This document shows positions 25,168 to 33,469 of a stretch of DNA of 64,000 bases, in pieces; position 1 is the stretch's first letter, and each line of letters opens with the position of its first letter. Below the pieces are notes generated by a model. It ran no database searches. It saw only the letters and a program-made list of their open reading frames with translations, and was not told the origin of the DNA. Location of the stretch: the NCBI RefSeq assembly GCF_003473545.1, contig NZ_QUCM01000002.1, positions 118,815 to 182,814 on the forward strand, in the 5' to 3' direction. Origin of the DNA: Clostridium sp. AM22-11AC (GTDB taxonomy: Bacteria > Bacillota > Clostridia > Lachnospirales > Lachnospiraceae). The translations under genes were made by a program, and so were the position numbers.

Positions 25168-25653
25168 ATGTACCAATACCGTTATAAAACAACCAGAGGT
25201 GAATACTGGAAAATGTCCATGTATTTCATCTACCATTCCATGACCGGCATGGTAAACCTTGTTTTTACAGCAGCTCTTATAGCTCTTACTTGTGCAAAAT
25301 GGGAGTCTTCGGGAACCGTATTCCGCATCTGTATGGTTTTAGGCTGCTGCCTTTTTCCAATCCTTCAGCCGCTGGCTGTCTATCTCAGTGCAGGAAAACT
25401 GGCATCCGGTTCCGGGGAGGACACAGAGATCCGTCTGGATGATGTTGGGATCCAGGTAAAAGTGGGAAATACTTACGATAAGATCCCGTGGAGAAAAATG
25501 GTAAGGATCGCAAAGCTGCCGGGGATGGCCATCATTTTTACAGATCCATCCCATGGATATTTACTTACAGACCGTGTCATCGGAGAAGATAAAGCAACTT
25601 TTTATGACTGGCTGATGAAAAAGCAGTCTCAGATCCAGGTAAAGTCAAAATAA
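25168..25653 (+). CDS. YcxB-like membrane protein
   Basis: ATG 25168 follows AAGGGGG by 8 bases and gives 161 residues. The N-terminus (YQYRYKTTRGEYWKMSMYF) precedes two close membrane segments at about residues 24-45 and 51-72. A soluble C-terminal domain follows with IRLDDVGIQVKVGNTYDKIPWRKMVRIAKLPGMAIIFTDPSHGYLLTDRVIG, the pattern of YcxB-like proteins. Function is unknown. It is expressed from the structured leader element just upstream and is followed 36 bases later by a lipoprotein gene of the DctP family. Confidence 0.65.
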   Translation: MYQYRYKTTRGEYWKMSMYFIYHSMTGMVNLVFTAALIALTCAKWESSGTVFRICMVLGCCLFPILQPLAVYLSAGKLASGSGEDTEIRLDDVGIQVKVGNTYDKIPWRKMVRIAKLPGMAIIFTDPSHGYLLTDRVIGEDKATFYDWLMKKQSQIQVKSK

Positions 25654-25689
25654 AAGGAAACGCAGCAGTCACAAGATCAGGAGGAAACA

Positions 25690-26697
25690 ATGATAAAAAA
25701 GAAGATATTCTGTCTGTGGGCAGCTGCGCTTATTTTAAGCGGCTGTGCCGGGGTATTTCAAGGAAAAGAAAAGGAAACGGAACCGGATTTTGTACTGACC
25801 TATGCGGAAAACCAGGCGGAAGATTATCCGACGACCCAGGGTGCAGATAAGTTTGCGGAGCTGGTAAAAGAAAAAACCGAAGGCAAAGTTGAGATACTGG
25901 TCAATGCAGGCGGAAGCCTGGGAGATGAAAAATCTGTCATTGAACAGTTGCAGTTTGGTGGTATTGATTTTGCCAGAGTATCCATTTCTACGGTAGCAGA
26001 GTACATTCCCAAGTTAAATGTACTTCAGATGCCCTATTTGTATACAGGCGCAGATCACATGTGGAAAGTACTGGAAGGTCCTATTGGAGATGATTTCCTT
26101 AATTCTTTTGATGGTTCCGGTCTGATTGCGCTTTCATGGTATGATGCAGGTGCCAGAAGTTTTTATAATTCCATAAAACCCATTGAAAAACTGGAAGATA
26201 TAAAAGGAATGACGATCCGTGTTCAGGAGTCGGAATTGATGAGTGATACAGTCCGGGCTTTAGGAGCTGTTCCGGTTCCTATGATCTATGGGGAAGTATA
26301 TTCCGGACTTCAGACTGGAAAAGTAGACGGAGCAGAGAATAACTGGCCATCCTATGAGTCTGCAGGGCATTACGAAGTGGCAAAATATTTTACAGTAGAT
26401 GAACACAGCCGTGTGCCGGAAGTTCAGATCGCTTCTACTTATACCTGGAACAAACTTCCGGAAGAATACAGGGAGATCATCCGGGAATGTGCCCAGGAGT
26501 CAGCATGGTATGAAAGAAGCCAGTGGAAAGCGAGAGAGTCTATATCCAGACAGCGCGTAGAAACAAAAGGCTGTGTGATCACCCAGCTTTCACCGGAAGA
26601 AAAACTGCGGTTCCAGCAGGCAGTTATGCCGTTATATGAAAAATACTGTGCAGAATACGTGGATATTATTGATGAGATCGTAGCGGAAGGATGGTAA
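25690..26697 (+). CDS. Second DctP-family solute-binding lipoprotein, without its own permease
   Basis: The 335-residue protein has a lipoprotein signal with the acylated Cys19 in LILSGC. The TRAP binding-protein core follows: KLEDIKGMTIRVQESELMSDTVRALGAVPVPM, with the substrate-carboxylate arginine, and VYSGLQTGKVDGAENNWPSY. It differs clearly from the DctP at 21912 and has a much shorter linker. No DctQ or DctM follows; the nearest permease genes are upstream beyond a terminator and the structured element. It may feed the neighbouring DctQM with another substrate or act as a sensor partner. ATG 25690 follows AGGAGG. Confidence 0.9.
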   Translation: MIKKKIFCLWAAALILSGCAGVFQGKEKETEPDFVLTYAENQAEDYPTTQGADKFAELVKEKTEGKVEILVNAGGSLGDEKSVIEQLQFGGIDFARVSISTVAEYIPKLNVLQMPYLYTGADHMWKVLEGPIGDDFLNSFDGSGLIALSWYDAGARSFYNSIKPIEKLEDIKGMTIRVQESELMSDTVRALGAVPVPMIYGEVYSGLQTGKVDGAENNWPSYESAGHYEVAKYFTVDEHSRVPEVQIASTYTWNKLPEEYREIIRECAQESAWYERSQWKARESISRQRVETKGCVITQLSPEEKLRFQQAVMPLYEKYCAEYVDIIDEIVAEGW

Positions 26698-26740
26698 AAT
26701 ACTTGCAGTTCGGCCATGAACTGAATAGTATCATAAAAAT

Positions 26741-26792
26741 AAAAGCTGACAGAAATTCTTTGAAAAATAAGAAGATCGGTCAGCTTTTTGTT
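26741..26792. terminator. Bidirectional terminator between convergent genes
   Basis: AAAAGCTGAC at 26741-26750 pairs with GTCAGCTTTT at 26779-26788. It is T-rich on both sides, serving the DctP gene (+) and the repeat protein gene (-). Confidence 0.85.
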
Positions 26793-26804
26793 GTTTATTA
26801 TTTG

Positions 26805-27995
26805 TTAATTTAACGGAGCAATGGTAGCAGGTGCTTCCGCTGTAGATGGTTCATGTGCTGCTGCAGTAGTAGATTTCGCTGCTTCTGTGGTTGCTGCAGT
26901 AGTGGACTTGGCAGCCGCAGTGGTAGATTTCGCTGCTGCGGTAGTGGACTTAGCAGCTGCAGTGGTGGACTTCGCTGCTGCGGTAGTGGACTTAGCAGCC
27001 GCAGTAGTAGACTTAGCAGCTGCAGTGGTGGACTTGGCTGCGGTAGTAGATTTGGCAGCCGCAGTAGTGGATTTTGCAGCTGCAGTAGTAGACTTAGCTG
27101 CAGATGATGCTTTCGTCTCAGCCTTTGTTTGTGCTTTGGTACTGCTGGTGCTGGAAGATTTTGTCTCAGAAGCCTTTGTCTCGGAAGACTTAGTTTCAGA
27201 GGCTTTGGTTTCGTTCTCAGTTTCTGTTGCTGTAGTTCCGTTCGTACCATTCTTTCCGTCTGTCGGGAACTTGCTTTCCCGGTCTTCGGTATCAATTCCG
27301 GACTGGCTGAGAGAGAAGGAAGCCTGATTTGGGTTTCCTGCCATATCTTCTACATAGACAGTAAGGGAACCTTCTTCCAGTTTAAAGGTGACTTCCCCGT
27401 TTTCCTTATCGTAGCTGTCAGGAAGGATCTTGGTTCCTGCATCATCGGTAGCATAGAGGGAGTCATAATTAATGCCGGAGATACTGTCTTCTATTGTTAT
27501 GGTAAGTGTACCGTTTTCTATTACAACACTTTCTTCATCAAAGGAAGGCGGTGTATCGTCCAGTACAGCAATATGTTCGATATCCTGGGCCTGCATACCG
27601 TTCAAACTTAATACGTAGACTTCCAGAGTACCATTGTTTGTCAGGACTGCATGATAAACGCCTTTTTCTTTCTGGAATTCAATTGGCTGGGACTCCAGAG
27701 TCGTTGTCATCTTCTTTAAAGGAAGAAGAGAGTGGACCTTAAAGCTTACATCCAGCGTTTTATAATCGGTAGTATCGCTGATTGTCATTTCAATTTTCGG
27801 TGTAGCCGTGACAATAAAAAAGATCGCCAGATTGACTGCTAAAAATGGAAGTATGTAACATAGTAAAATATGTCCGAAACTGCTGCCTTTCTTTGGACTG
27901 CGGCTGCGTCTCTGACTTGGACGGGAAGCAGCAGGGCGGGTATGTTCTGAACCACGGCTGCTTCTTGGTGCGCTGTATGATGAATGGTGTTCCAT
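26805..27995 (-). CDS. Single-pass membrane protein with a KSTTAAA repeat tail
   Basis: I choose the second ATG (27995), which has AGGAGG 8 bases upstream; the first lies only 2 bases from it. The 396-residue product has a basic cytoplasmic head, one membrane segment (residues 42-62) and an outside region of about 170 residues with beta-rich Ig-like features (DDTPPSFDEESVVIENGTLTITIEDSISGI, VTFKLEEGSLTVYVEDMAGNPNQASF). A long low-complexity stalk of Lys/Thr/Ser/Glu units and eleven KSTTAAA-like repeats ends in IAPLN. There is no sortase motif. It may be a wall-spanning surface protein; its function is unknown. Confidence 0.8.
   Translation of the reverse strand: MEHHSSYSAPRSSRGSEHTRPAASRPSQRRSRSPKKGSSFGHILLCYILPFLAVNLAIFFIVTATPKIEMTISDTTDYKTLDVSFKVHSLLPLKKMTTTLESQPIEFQKEKGVYHAVLTNNGTLEVYVLSLNGMQAQDIEHIAVLDDTPPSFDEESVVIENGTLTITIEDSISGINYDSLYATDDAGTKILPDSYDKENGEVTFKLEEGSLTVYVEDMAGNPNQASFSLSQSGIDTEDRESKFPTDGKNGTNGTTATETENETKASETKSSETKASETKSSSTSSTKAQTKAETKASSAAKSTTAAAKSTTAAAKSTTAAKSTTAAAKSTTAAAKSTTAAAKSTTAAAKSTTAAAKSTTAAAKSTTAATTEAAKSTTAAAHEPSTAEAPATIAPLN
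26862..27103 (-). repeat. 21-bp tandem repeats coding for KSTTAAA
   Basis: Eleven units of 21 bp (one of 18 bp, one separated by a short insert) code for KSTTAAA. Alternate units resemble each other more closely, giving a 42-bp higher-order period. All six frames stay open here, so the overlapping ORFs on both strands are by-products. Confidence 0.92.
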
Positions 27996-28027
27996 TACCA
28001 TTTCCTCCTTTGTTAAAAACTCTCTAT

Positions 28028-28056
28028 AGCATAGCAGAAAAACAGTTTACTTACAA
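28028..28056 (-). promoter_or_regulatory. Promoter of the KSTTAAA-repeat protein gene
   Basis: On the minus strand, TTGTAA (28056-28051) and TATGCT (28033-28028) are 17 bases apart, with a TG ahead of the -10. It is 33 bases upstream of the start codon. Confidence 0.6.
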
Positions 28057-28104
28057 GGAATTATTCATTGAGAAAGTCTTACGAAAGTGACAATAAAATA
28101 CAAC

Positions 28105-28133
28105 TTCAAAATAATGTCCGGGTATGGTATGAT
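28105..28133 (+). promoter_or_regulatory. Promoter of the HD-hydrolase/deacetylase pair
   Basis: TTCAAA at 28105-28110 and TATGAT at 28128-28133 are 17 bases apart; TGG precedes the -10. It is divergent from the promoter at 28028-28056. Confidence 0.55.
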
Positions 28134-28212
28134 GATACCAGGGTCAAAAGCACGTAGCAATCTGGTATCAGAGAGGCCAACTGAACATGGGGGAAAAGAG
28201 GTAGAGCACAAT

Positions 28213-28743
28213 ATGATAAAAGAGGCGGCTGAATTTGCAGATCGGGCTCATCAGGGCGTTTTCAGAAAGGGAACGGAGATCCCTTATATTACGCATCCGA
28301 TGGAAACTGCGGCCATCGTAACGGCATTTACAGATGAACCGGAGATGATAGCTGCGGCCCTTCTTCACGATGTAATAGAGGACGCCGGGGTTACAAGAGA
28401 AGAACTGGAAGAAAAGTTCGGCCCCAGGGTGGCATTTCTGGTAGACGGGGAAAGCGAAGATAAATCAAAAAGCTGGGTTGAACGTAAAGGTGCAACCGTA
28501 GAACGCTTGAAAACGGCAACCAGGGATGAAAAGATCCTGGCTCTTGCGGACAAATTAAGCAATATCCGCAGTACAGCCAGAGATTATCTTGTTCTGGGAG
28601 ATGAAGTGTGGCAGCGTTTCAACCAGAAAGACAAAGAGATGCAAGGCTGGTATTACAAAGGCGTGGCAGAGGCTCTGAAAGAATTTAAAGGCCACATTTA
28701 TTATGAAGAATACGTGATGCTGTGTGAAAGAGTATTTGGTTAA
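28213..28743 (+). CDS. HD-domain phosphohydrolase, MESH1/SpoT-hydrolase-like
   Basis: ATG 28213 gives 176 residues beginning MIKEAAEFADRAHQGVFRKG, the standard beginning of RelA/SpoT-type HD hydrolases; the longer open frame adds a non-conserved tail. An AAAAGAGG site lies 11 bases upstream. Metal ligands are the His in ITHPMETA, the HD pair in ALLHDVIEDAG and the Asp in ALADKLSNIR. There is no synthetase or TGS domain, so it resembles small stand-alone (p)ppGpp hydrolases or related nucleotide phosphohydrolases. The deacetylase gene starts 12 bases after its stop, so they share a transcript. Confidence 0.82.
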   Translation: MIKEAAEFADRAHQGVFRKGTEIPYITHPMETAAIVTAFTDEPEMIAAALLHDVIEDAGVTREELEEKFGPRVAFLVDGESEDKSKSWVERKGATVERLKTATRDEKILALADKLSNIRSTARDYLVLGDEVWQRFNQKDKEMQGWYYKGVAEALKEFKGHIYYEEYVMLCERVFG

Positions 28744-28755
28744 AAGGAGAAGAGA

Positions 28756-30039
28756 ATGAGAAAAATGAAAAGCAGGGTTCTTGCAGTCCTTATGGCAGCA
28801 GGAATGATCTTTACTGCCCAGGGAATGACAGTACTGGCAGGAACTACCGGTATTGGTGCGGCAAAGACTGCATCCCAGACCGGGGGACCGGGAGAGGTAA
28901 AGCAGGATATAGGTACTGTAACCGTAGATGATACACAGGAGACTTCCGGAGAAACAGGACAGAATACAGATACCCCACTTCAGGTCAACTACAGTGTATA
29001 TTTCAGAAATCAGGGCTGGAGCGATCCGGCAGCAGATAACCAGGCACTGTCAGCCTCATCAGAGTCATGGGTCACATCTATGAAAGCTAATCTGATCAAT
29101 ATTCCATCAGGAGCACAGATCGGCGTCCGTTACAAAGTAAATTTAAGCGGTACCGGCTGGCTTGACTGGAAAGCAGACGGCGTAGAAAACGGCGGGGCAT
29201 CAGCAGAAAAGCCGTTGGAAGCCATTGCCATGGAACTGACCGGTTCTTCGGCAGCTTCCTATGATCTGTACTATAAGGTATACCAGAACGGTTCCTGGAC
29301 AGACTGGGCAGTAAATGGTGCAACAGCAGGAACCGAAGGAGCAGGACTGAGAGTTGATGGCATCAAGGCATCTATTACAGCAAAAGATGCAGGAGCGCCT
29401 GCAGAGACAGCTTCTTCAACAGTAGATCCGTCAAAGCCTATGATCGCCCTGACTTTTGATGATGGTCCAAGAGCCTCTGTTACAAACCGCATCTTAGACA
29501 GTTTAAGCCAGTATGGAGGAAGAGCTACATTCTTTATGGTAGGAACCAATGTTCCACACAACGGGGATGTGATCCGCCGTATGGTAGCCCAGGGCTGTGA
29601 GGTTGCAAATCACACCAATGACCATAAATACATATCCAAACTGAGCAGTGACGGCATTGTAAGCCAGGTAAGTGCTGTAAACCAGAAAGTCGCAGCAGTC
29701 TGCGGTGTATCACCGGTTGTAATGCGTCCGCCAGGCGGCTATGTAGATGCCCATTCCCTTTCCGTTCTTGGTTCTATGGGAATGCCGGCGATCATGTGGT
29801 CCATTGATACAAGAGACTGGCAGCACAGAAATGCACAGAGGACCATCAATAACGTTTTAAGCCAGGTAAAAGATGGCGATATTATTTTAATGCATGATAT
29901 TTACGATGCTACTGCAGACGCAGCCGTAGTACTGATCCCGGAACTGACAGCCAGAGGATATCAGTTAGTTACAGTCAGCGAACTGGCAGCAGCCAGAGGC
30001 GGAATGTCAGCAGGACATAAATACAGCCAGTTCCGTTAA
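28756..30039 (+). CDS. Secreted polysaccharide deacetylase with ChW repeats
   Basis: The 427-residue protein has a signal peptide of about 30 residues and a short linker. Residues of about 75-215 contain Clostridial hydrophobic-with-conserved-W repeats (GTGWLDWKADGVENGGAS, GSWTDWAVNGATAGTEG). A NodB deacetylase domain follows from about residue 228. Catalytic features are TFDDGP (Asp235, Asp236), HTNDH (His286 and His290 as metal ligands), RPPGGYV, WSIDTRDW and ILMHD. It probably removes acetyl groups from peptidoglycan or another surface glycan. ChW repeats typically mark surface-attached Clostridial proteins. It ends at a clear terminator. Confidence 0.92.
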   Translation: MRKMKSRVLAVLMAAGMIFTAQGMTVLAGTTGIGAAKTASQTGGPGEVKQDIGTVTVDDTQETSGETGQNTDTPLQVNYSVYFRNQGWSDPAADNQALSASSESWVTSMKANLINIPSGAQIGVRYKVNLSGTGWLDWKADGVENGGASAEKPLEAIAMELTGSSAASYDLYYKVYQNGSWTDWAVNGATAGTEGAGLRVDGIKASITAKDAGAPAETASSTVDPSKPMIALTFDDGPRASVTNRILDSLSQYGGRATFFMVGTNVPHNGDVIRRMVAQGCEVANHTNDHKYISKLSSDGIVSQVSAVNQKVAAVCGVSPVVMRPPGGYVDAHSLSVLGSMGMPAIMWSIDTRDWQHRNAQRTINNVLSQVKDGDIILMHDIYDATADAAVVLIPELTARGYQLVTVSELAAARGGMSAGHKYSQFR

Positions 30040-30063
30040 TAATTAAAAATGATCCATCAAGGA

Positions 30064-30110
30064 GAGGGGATATTTGCCAGATGTATTTGACAAAATCCCC
30101 TCCCTTTTTT
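30064..30110 (+). terminator. Terminator after the deacetylase gene
   Basis: GAGGGGAT at 30064-30071 pairs with ATCCCCTC at 30095-30102, followed by CC and six T residues. Confidence 0.85.
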
Positions 30111-30111
30111 A

Positions 30112-30291
30112 TAATAAACCTACAGCTGTTTTTAACAGCTCCATGAAACATTCAGGAGACATTCAGATCTCCCATATCACAGCTATAACAGGCTTCATGA
30201 AATCATTAAAAATCCATTGAAAACCGAACCTTGACAATTAAATACAGAAACTGAACCACAGGTCTTACGTAAATATTGTGAAGGAGAAGGT
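30112..30291. other. Intergenic stretch without a recognised feature
   Basis: A TTGACA at 30231-30236 has no matching -10 at a proper distance, and TTGAAA at 30217 has only AAATAC 17 bases on. No small gene or stable hairpin with a T-run was seen. Confidence 0.5.
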
Positions 30292-31245
30292 ATGAAAGAG
30301 AAAAACAGAACATGGGGAAAATGGTATTTGAAGGGGCTGGCATTTCTTGCTACAGGAATTTTTACCAGTATGGTCGCAGGTCTTAGCGTCATGGCACAGA
30401 CAGAGCTGACTTTTACAGAGAAACTTACAATTGAAGAAGTCAGAGAACTGTCAGAACCTGAAAAAGAGTATGAAGATGAAAATGGGATCCGCTATGAATT
30501 AAAACACTGGGAATTACAGGAAAAAGAAGGGGAAGAGATTACCCGTACCCTGGAAAAACGGGTGGAATATCCCAAGGTGGAAGCTGCAGAGGAGGTTCCT
30601 GAAATCATTCTGGCAGATGAAACAGATCCCGGATGGATCCTGCTTTCCGGAAACTTATACAGAAAAAATGTAGAGATCACAGGGAAGCAGTGGAAGGAAG
30701 ATTTTTCAGTACCTGTTACATTTTATTCCTATGGGGCAGATGAATATGAATTGGGAGATCTTGTGATACCGGCAGGGGAAGACCAGCTTCTTGAAAAAAC
30801 AGCAGAGGCAGGTGACCGGATCTTAGAAGACCTGGGACTTTCTAAAGATGATTACCGGATCACCTCTTTAGTATGGAACGGAGAACCATTTTCAGATGAA
30901 AACGGGCAGATCTGCAGGGAGGCGCTGGCACTTGGAAAACGGCTTTTACAGGATTATGAAGTGCTGTATGAAGGGGAAGTAAAATGGAAAGAGCCGGATT
31001 ATTATGAACTTCATGTGATCTATCAGCTGGAAGAACCTGCAAAAATGACAGAGGAAGAAACGACCATGGAGATAAAAGAAGATCATACGGAAAAGAATGA
31101 CAGTCCGGTCAAAAGACAGGGACCCTTCTGGTATCTGGTCCGCACCGGCCTTATGATCACAGTGGCGATCGGTATACTTGGGCTTTTCATAGGACTGATC
31201 CTTTTAGTGGTCATGAAAAGGAGATCCAGAAAAGACAGATCTTAA
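30292..31245 (+). CDS. Exported membrane-anchored protein of unknown function
   Basis: The 317-residue protein begins with a basic segment and a signal or anchor helix (residues about 13-34, ending VMAQ). A 230-residue acidic outside region follows. The C-terminus has a second membrane helix (about 278-305, MITVAIGILGLFIGLILLVVM) and a basic KRRSRKDRS end, so the tail is cytoplasmic. The outer region has a repeated-looking YELKHWEL..EGEEITRTLEKRVEYP motif and a DYRITSLVWNGEPFSDENGQICREALALGKRLL segment. I recognise no family. ATG 30292 follows GAAGGAGAAGG. The flanking genes are also envelope proteins. Confidence 0.7.
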   Translation: MKEKNRTWGKWYLKGLAFLATGIFTSMVAGLSVMAQTELTFTEKLTIEEVRELSEPEKEYEDENGIRYELKHWELQEKEGEEITRTLEKRVEYPKVEAAEEVPEIILADETDPGWILLSGNLYRKNVEITGKQWKEDFSVPVTFYSYGADEYELGDLVIPAGEDQLLEKTAEAGDRILEDLGLSKDDYRITSLVWNGEPFSDENGQICREALALGKRLLQDYEVLYEGEVKWKEPDYYELHVIYQLEEPAKMTEEETTMEIKEDHTEKNDSPVKRQGPFWYLVRTGLMITVAIGILGLFIGLILLVVMKRRSRKDRS

Positions 31246-31371
31246 AAATCCCCAAAAACACATTTAAGGAAAAATTCATAAAAAATACATAGTAAAAACA
31301 CAGCTTTCGTAGTAAGATGTATCGTGCCGCAAAAAGTTAGTCCACAGGCGGCAGAGAGAGGAGAGATTTTT

Positions 31372-32193
31372 ATGAAAAAACAGTATTTAGCAGTTGCGTT
31401 TCTGGCAGTTGCACTGGGAATTACCGCTTGTTCTTCTAAAAAAGCAGATACAGAATCTACCACAGCACAGGAAGTAGAAAGTACAGAAGCGACTTCTGAT
31501 GAAGAAGTAGAAGAAGATTATTACTATGGCTTTGTCAGCCTGGTAGAAGATAATGTGATCACTGTTTCTGAAGATGGAGGTAATACCGCAAAATTTGATA
31601 TTTCAGATGCAGAGATAACAGGTGCAGATGAGATCGGCGAAGGCGATGAAGTAAACGTAGGTTTTGCCGGTGAATTAAGCAGTGATGTTACAAAGGCAAC
31701 TTCAGTAGAGATCATGACTTCCGCAGCTGAGGTTGCAAGGGAAGAAGAGGCAGATCAGGAAGATCTGGTAGTAGAAGGAACTATTGAAAGTGCAGATGAC
31801 AGCACCATTACCTTAAAGACAGAAGAAGGAACCTATACACTGAATGCACTGATCGCCCAGAAGGTAACAAAAGACGGTATCAAAGCTGGCGCAGAAGCAG
31901 AAGTAACTTACTACGGTGATCTGGAAGATCCAGATGACGCAGCAGTAGCGACCCGCATTGTAACAGCTGATGCAAAAGATACAGAAGAAGCAAAGAAGAA
32001 AACTTTAACCGGTACAGTAGCAGAAGTTGAGGCAGATCATATTGTTCTGGATACTGCAGATCCGGAAAATACCCTGTTTTCTTTTGTAGGAACAGAAGGA
32101 ATGTTTGACGGTATCAGCGTTGGTGACAAGGTAACAGTGATCTATGATGGTACACTGACCGATAAGACGGTTGCAGCACAGGGCGTAGAATAA
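31372..32193 (+). CDS. Lipoprotein with three OB-like repeats
   Basis: ATG 31372 (after AGAGGAGAG) gives 273 residues with a lipobox at ITAC (Cys20). After an acidic Thr/Glu linker, three repeats of about 65 residues follow. Each has the pattern G-x-V-x-x-x-(E/D)-x-x-x-I-x-(V/L), ending G(I/D)xxGDxVxVxYxGxL: about 51-118 (GFVSLVEDNVITVSE), 137-203 (EGTIESADDSTITLK) and 211-272 (TGTVAEVEADHIVLD). This looks like small five-stranded barrels in tandem. The extracellular role is unknown. The upstream in-frame ATG at 31324 is rejected because the lipoprotein signal begins at 31372. Confidence 0.78.
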   Translation: MKKQYLAVAFLAVALGITACSSKKADTESTTAQEVESTEATSDEEVEEDYYYGFVSLVEDNVITVSEDGGNTAKFDISDAEITGADEIGEGDEVNVGFAGELSSDVTKATSVEIMTSAAEVAREEEADQEDLVVEGTIESADDSTITLKTEEGTYTLNALIAQKVTKDGIKAGAEAEVTYYGDLEDPDDAAVATRIVTADAKDTEEAKKKTLTGTVAEVEADHIVLDTADPENTLFSFVGTEGMFDGISVGDKVTVIYDGTLTDKTVAAQGVE

Positions 32194-32220
32194 TCTACAA
32201 AAATAAAAAGAACAACTTAT

Positions 32221-32274
32221 AAAAACAGTATCCCGGGATCATCTAGATCAGGATGGTTCCGGGGTACTGTTTTT
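32221..32274. terminator. Bidirectional terminator between the lipoprotein and lysR genes
   Basis: AAAAACAGTATCCCGG at 32221-32236 pairs with CCGGGGTACTGTTTTT at 32259-32274, 16 pairs with one G-U, giving A and T tracts suited to both directions. Confidence 0.9.
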
Positions 32275-33178
32275 AATTTCTCTTATTATTACTATTATTA
32301 TTCAGGATCATTTTCTCCAGTTCTGCAGCAGCAATGCTGAGGGACTCATACTTTCTTTTTATCATACAGATATTTCGCTTGGGGATCGGCGGTTCCATAT
32401 TTAAAATGATCAGATTTTCCATATTTTCTTTTTCCAGAAAATCCGTTGGAACAAAACCGATCCCAAGGTCAGACTGTACCATAGGCAGGATCTGGTCAGC
32501 AGTCGCTGCTTCGATCTCCGGGGCAAAGGTACCGCCCCTTCTGTTAAAATAGTCGGAGTAAAAGGCAAAGGAACTTGTCTTTTCACCAAGACCGATGATG
32601 GGATATTTTTTGATCTGCTCGTCTGTAAGGGACGTTCCGGTAGAAAGGGAAAAAACACTGCTGCACACAGGCACTTCCTGGATACTTCTGAGAATACGGA
32701 AAGAAAATCCGGATATAAATTCAAAAGGTTCTGTTACAATGGCAAAATCTGCCAGTCCCCTTTTTAACATATCCATGGCCTGGGGAGTGGAATGGGTCAG
32801 GATCCGGATGTGGATGCCTGGATAGGTGTTGCGGAATTTTTTCAGGGTGGGAAGAAGGATACAGTGGAGGGCGATCTCGCTGGCTGCAATGGTAACGATA
32901 CCGGACTGCAGGCTTTTATCCCTGGCAATCTCTTGTTCCCCATAGGAAATATGTTCAAAAGCAACGGAAATATGGGCATACAGCTTTTCGCCCTCCGGAG
33001 TAAGTGCAATACCGTGTCTCTGGCGTACAAATAAAGTACATCCCAGCTCTTTTTCCAGTTTTTTCATGGTCCGGGTAATGTTTGGCTGACTGTTCAGCAG
33101 TGCTTCCGCAGCCCCTGTAAAGCTTTTGTATTTTGCAACATAGTAAAAGGTACGGTAATAATCGTAGCTGATGTCCAT
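32273..33178 (-). CDS. LysR-family transcriptional regulator
   Basis: The start at ATG 33178 gives 301 residues (MDISYDYYRTFYYVAKYKSFTGAAEALLNSQPNITRTMKKLEKELGCTLF), a typical LysR helix-turn-helix; the longer frame would run into the structured leader. A GGGGGAAAA site sits 8 bases upstream. The effector domain follows from about residue 90. The end NNNSNNKRN comes from a short ATT-rich tract. It is divergent from the kinase-like/MATE pair and may control it. Its transcript would begin in structured element copy B. Confidence 0.9.
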   Translation of the reverse strand: MDISYDYYRTFYYVAKYKSFTGAAEALLNSQPNITRTMKKLEKELGCTLFVRQRHGIALTPEGEKLYAHISVAFEHISYGEQEIARDKSLQSGIVTIAASEIALHCILLPTLKKFRNTYPGIHIRILTHSTPQAMDMLKRGLADFAIVTEPFEFISGFSFRILRSIQEVPVCSSVFSLSTGTSLTDEQIKKYPIIGLGEKTSSFAFYSDYFNRRGGTFAPEIEAATADQILPMVQSDLGIGFVPTDFLEKENMENLIILNMEPPIPKRNICMIKRKYESLSIAAAELEKMILNNNSNNKRN

Positions 33179-33204
33179 TTTGGTTTTCCCCCATATATAC
33201 ACTT

Positions 33205-33330
33205 GTATACTCAGGTTCCCCGCGCTGACGCGCTTTACTGCCTGCATTCGCAGGCGGAACCTTCGTTAATGGCTTGTGAAAAACAAATGCCGCCTTTGGC
33301 GGCGCTTGTTTTTCATGGCGCTCATTATAT
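33205..33330 (-). other. Structured promoter-leader element, copy B
   Basis: Read on the minus strand it begins with the extended -10 TGATATAAT and ends 27 bases before the lysR start. It shares the blocks GAAAAACAAGCG, CATTTGTTTTT, CAAGCCATTAACGAA and GCAGGCAGTA with copy A. Stems are P1 (AAAAACAA with TTGTTTTT, plus GCCGCC-AAA-GGCGGC), an outer stem AGGTTCC with GGAACCT, P3 (GCCTGC-GAAT-GCAGGC) and P4 (GCGC-GTCA-GCGC). Relative to copy A the outer stem differs at three positions, all compensated. The P3 and P4 loops (GTCA, GAAT) have changed places. Confidence 0.75.
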
Positions 33331-33363
33331 CAAAAACACATATCTAAATTACATTTTTAATAT

Positions 33364-33392
33364 TTTACATATATCTTGTTACGGATTATAAT
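33364..33392 (+). promoter_or_regulatory. Promoter of the kinase-like/MATE pair
   Basis: TTTACA at 33364-33369 and a perfect TATAAT at 33387-33392 are 17 bases apart, in the region shared with the divergent lysR gene. Confidence 0.65.
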
Positions 33393-33469
33393 ACAGCCGA
33401 CGTCAAAAAACAACATTCAATATTCATTCAACAACATTAATTAAAATAAATAAGAAAGAAGTGGATCAC

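Noticed and set aside
26810..27327. Long open frames on both strands across the KSTTAAA repeats
   Set aside because: They are by-products of a 21-bp repeat without stop codons in any frame; the minus-strand frame with signal, membrane helix and ribosome site is the real gene.
30217..30260. TTGACA and TTGAAA boxes ahead of the 30292 gene
   Set aside because: No acceptable -10 at 16-18 bases; the context resembles other AT-rich leaders by chance.
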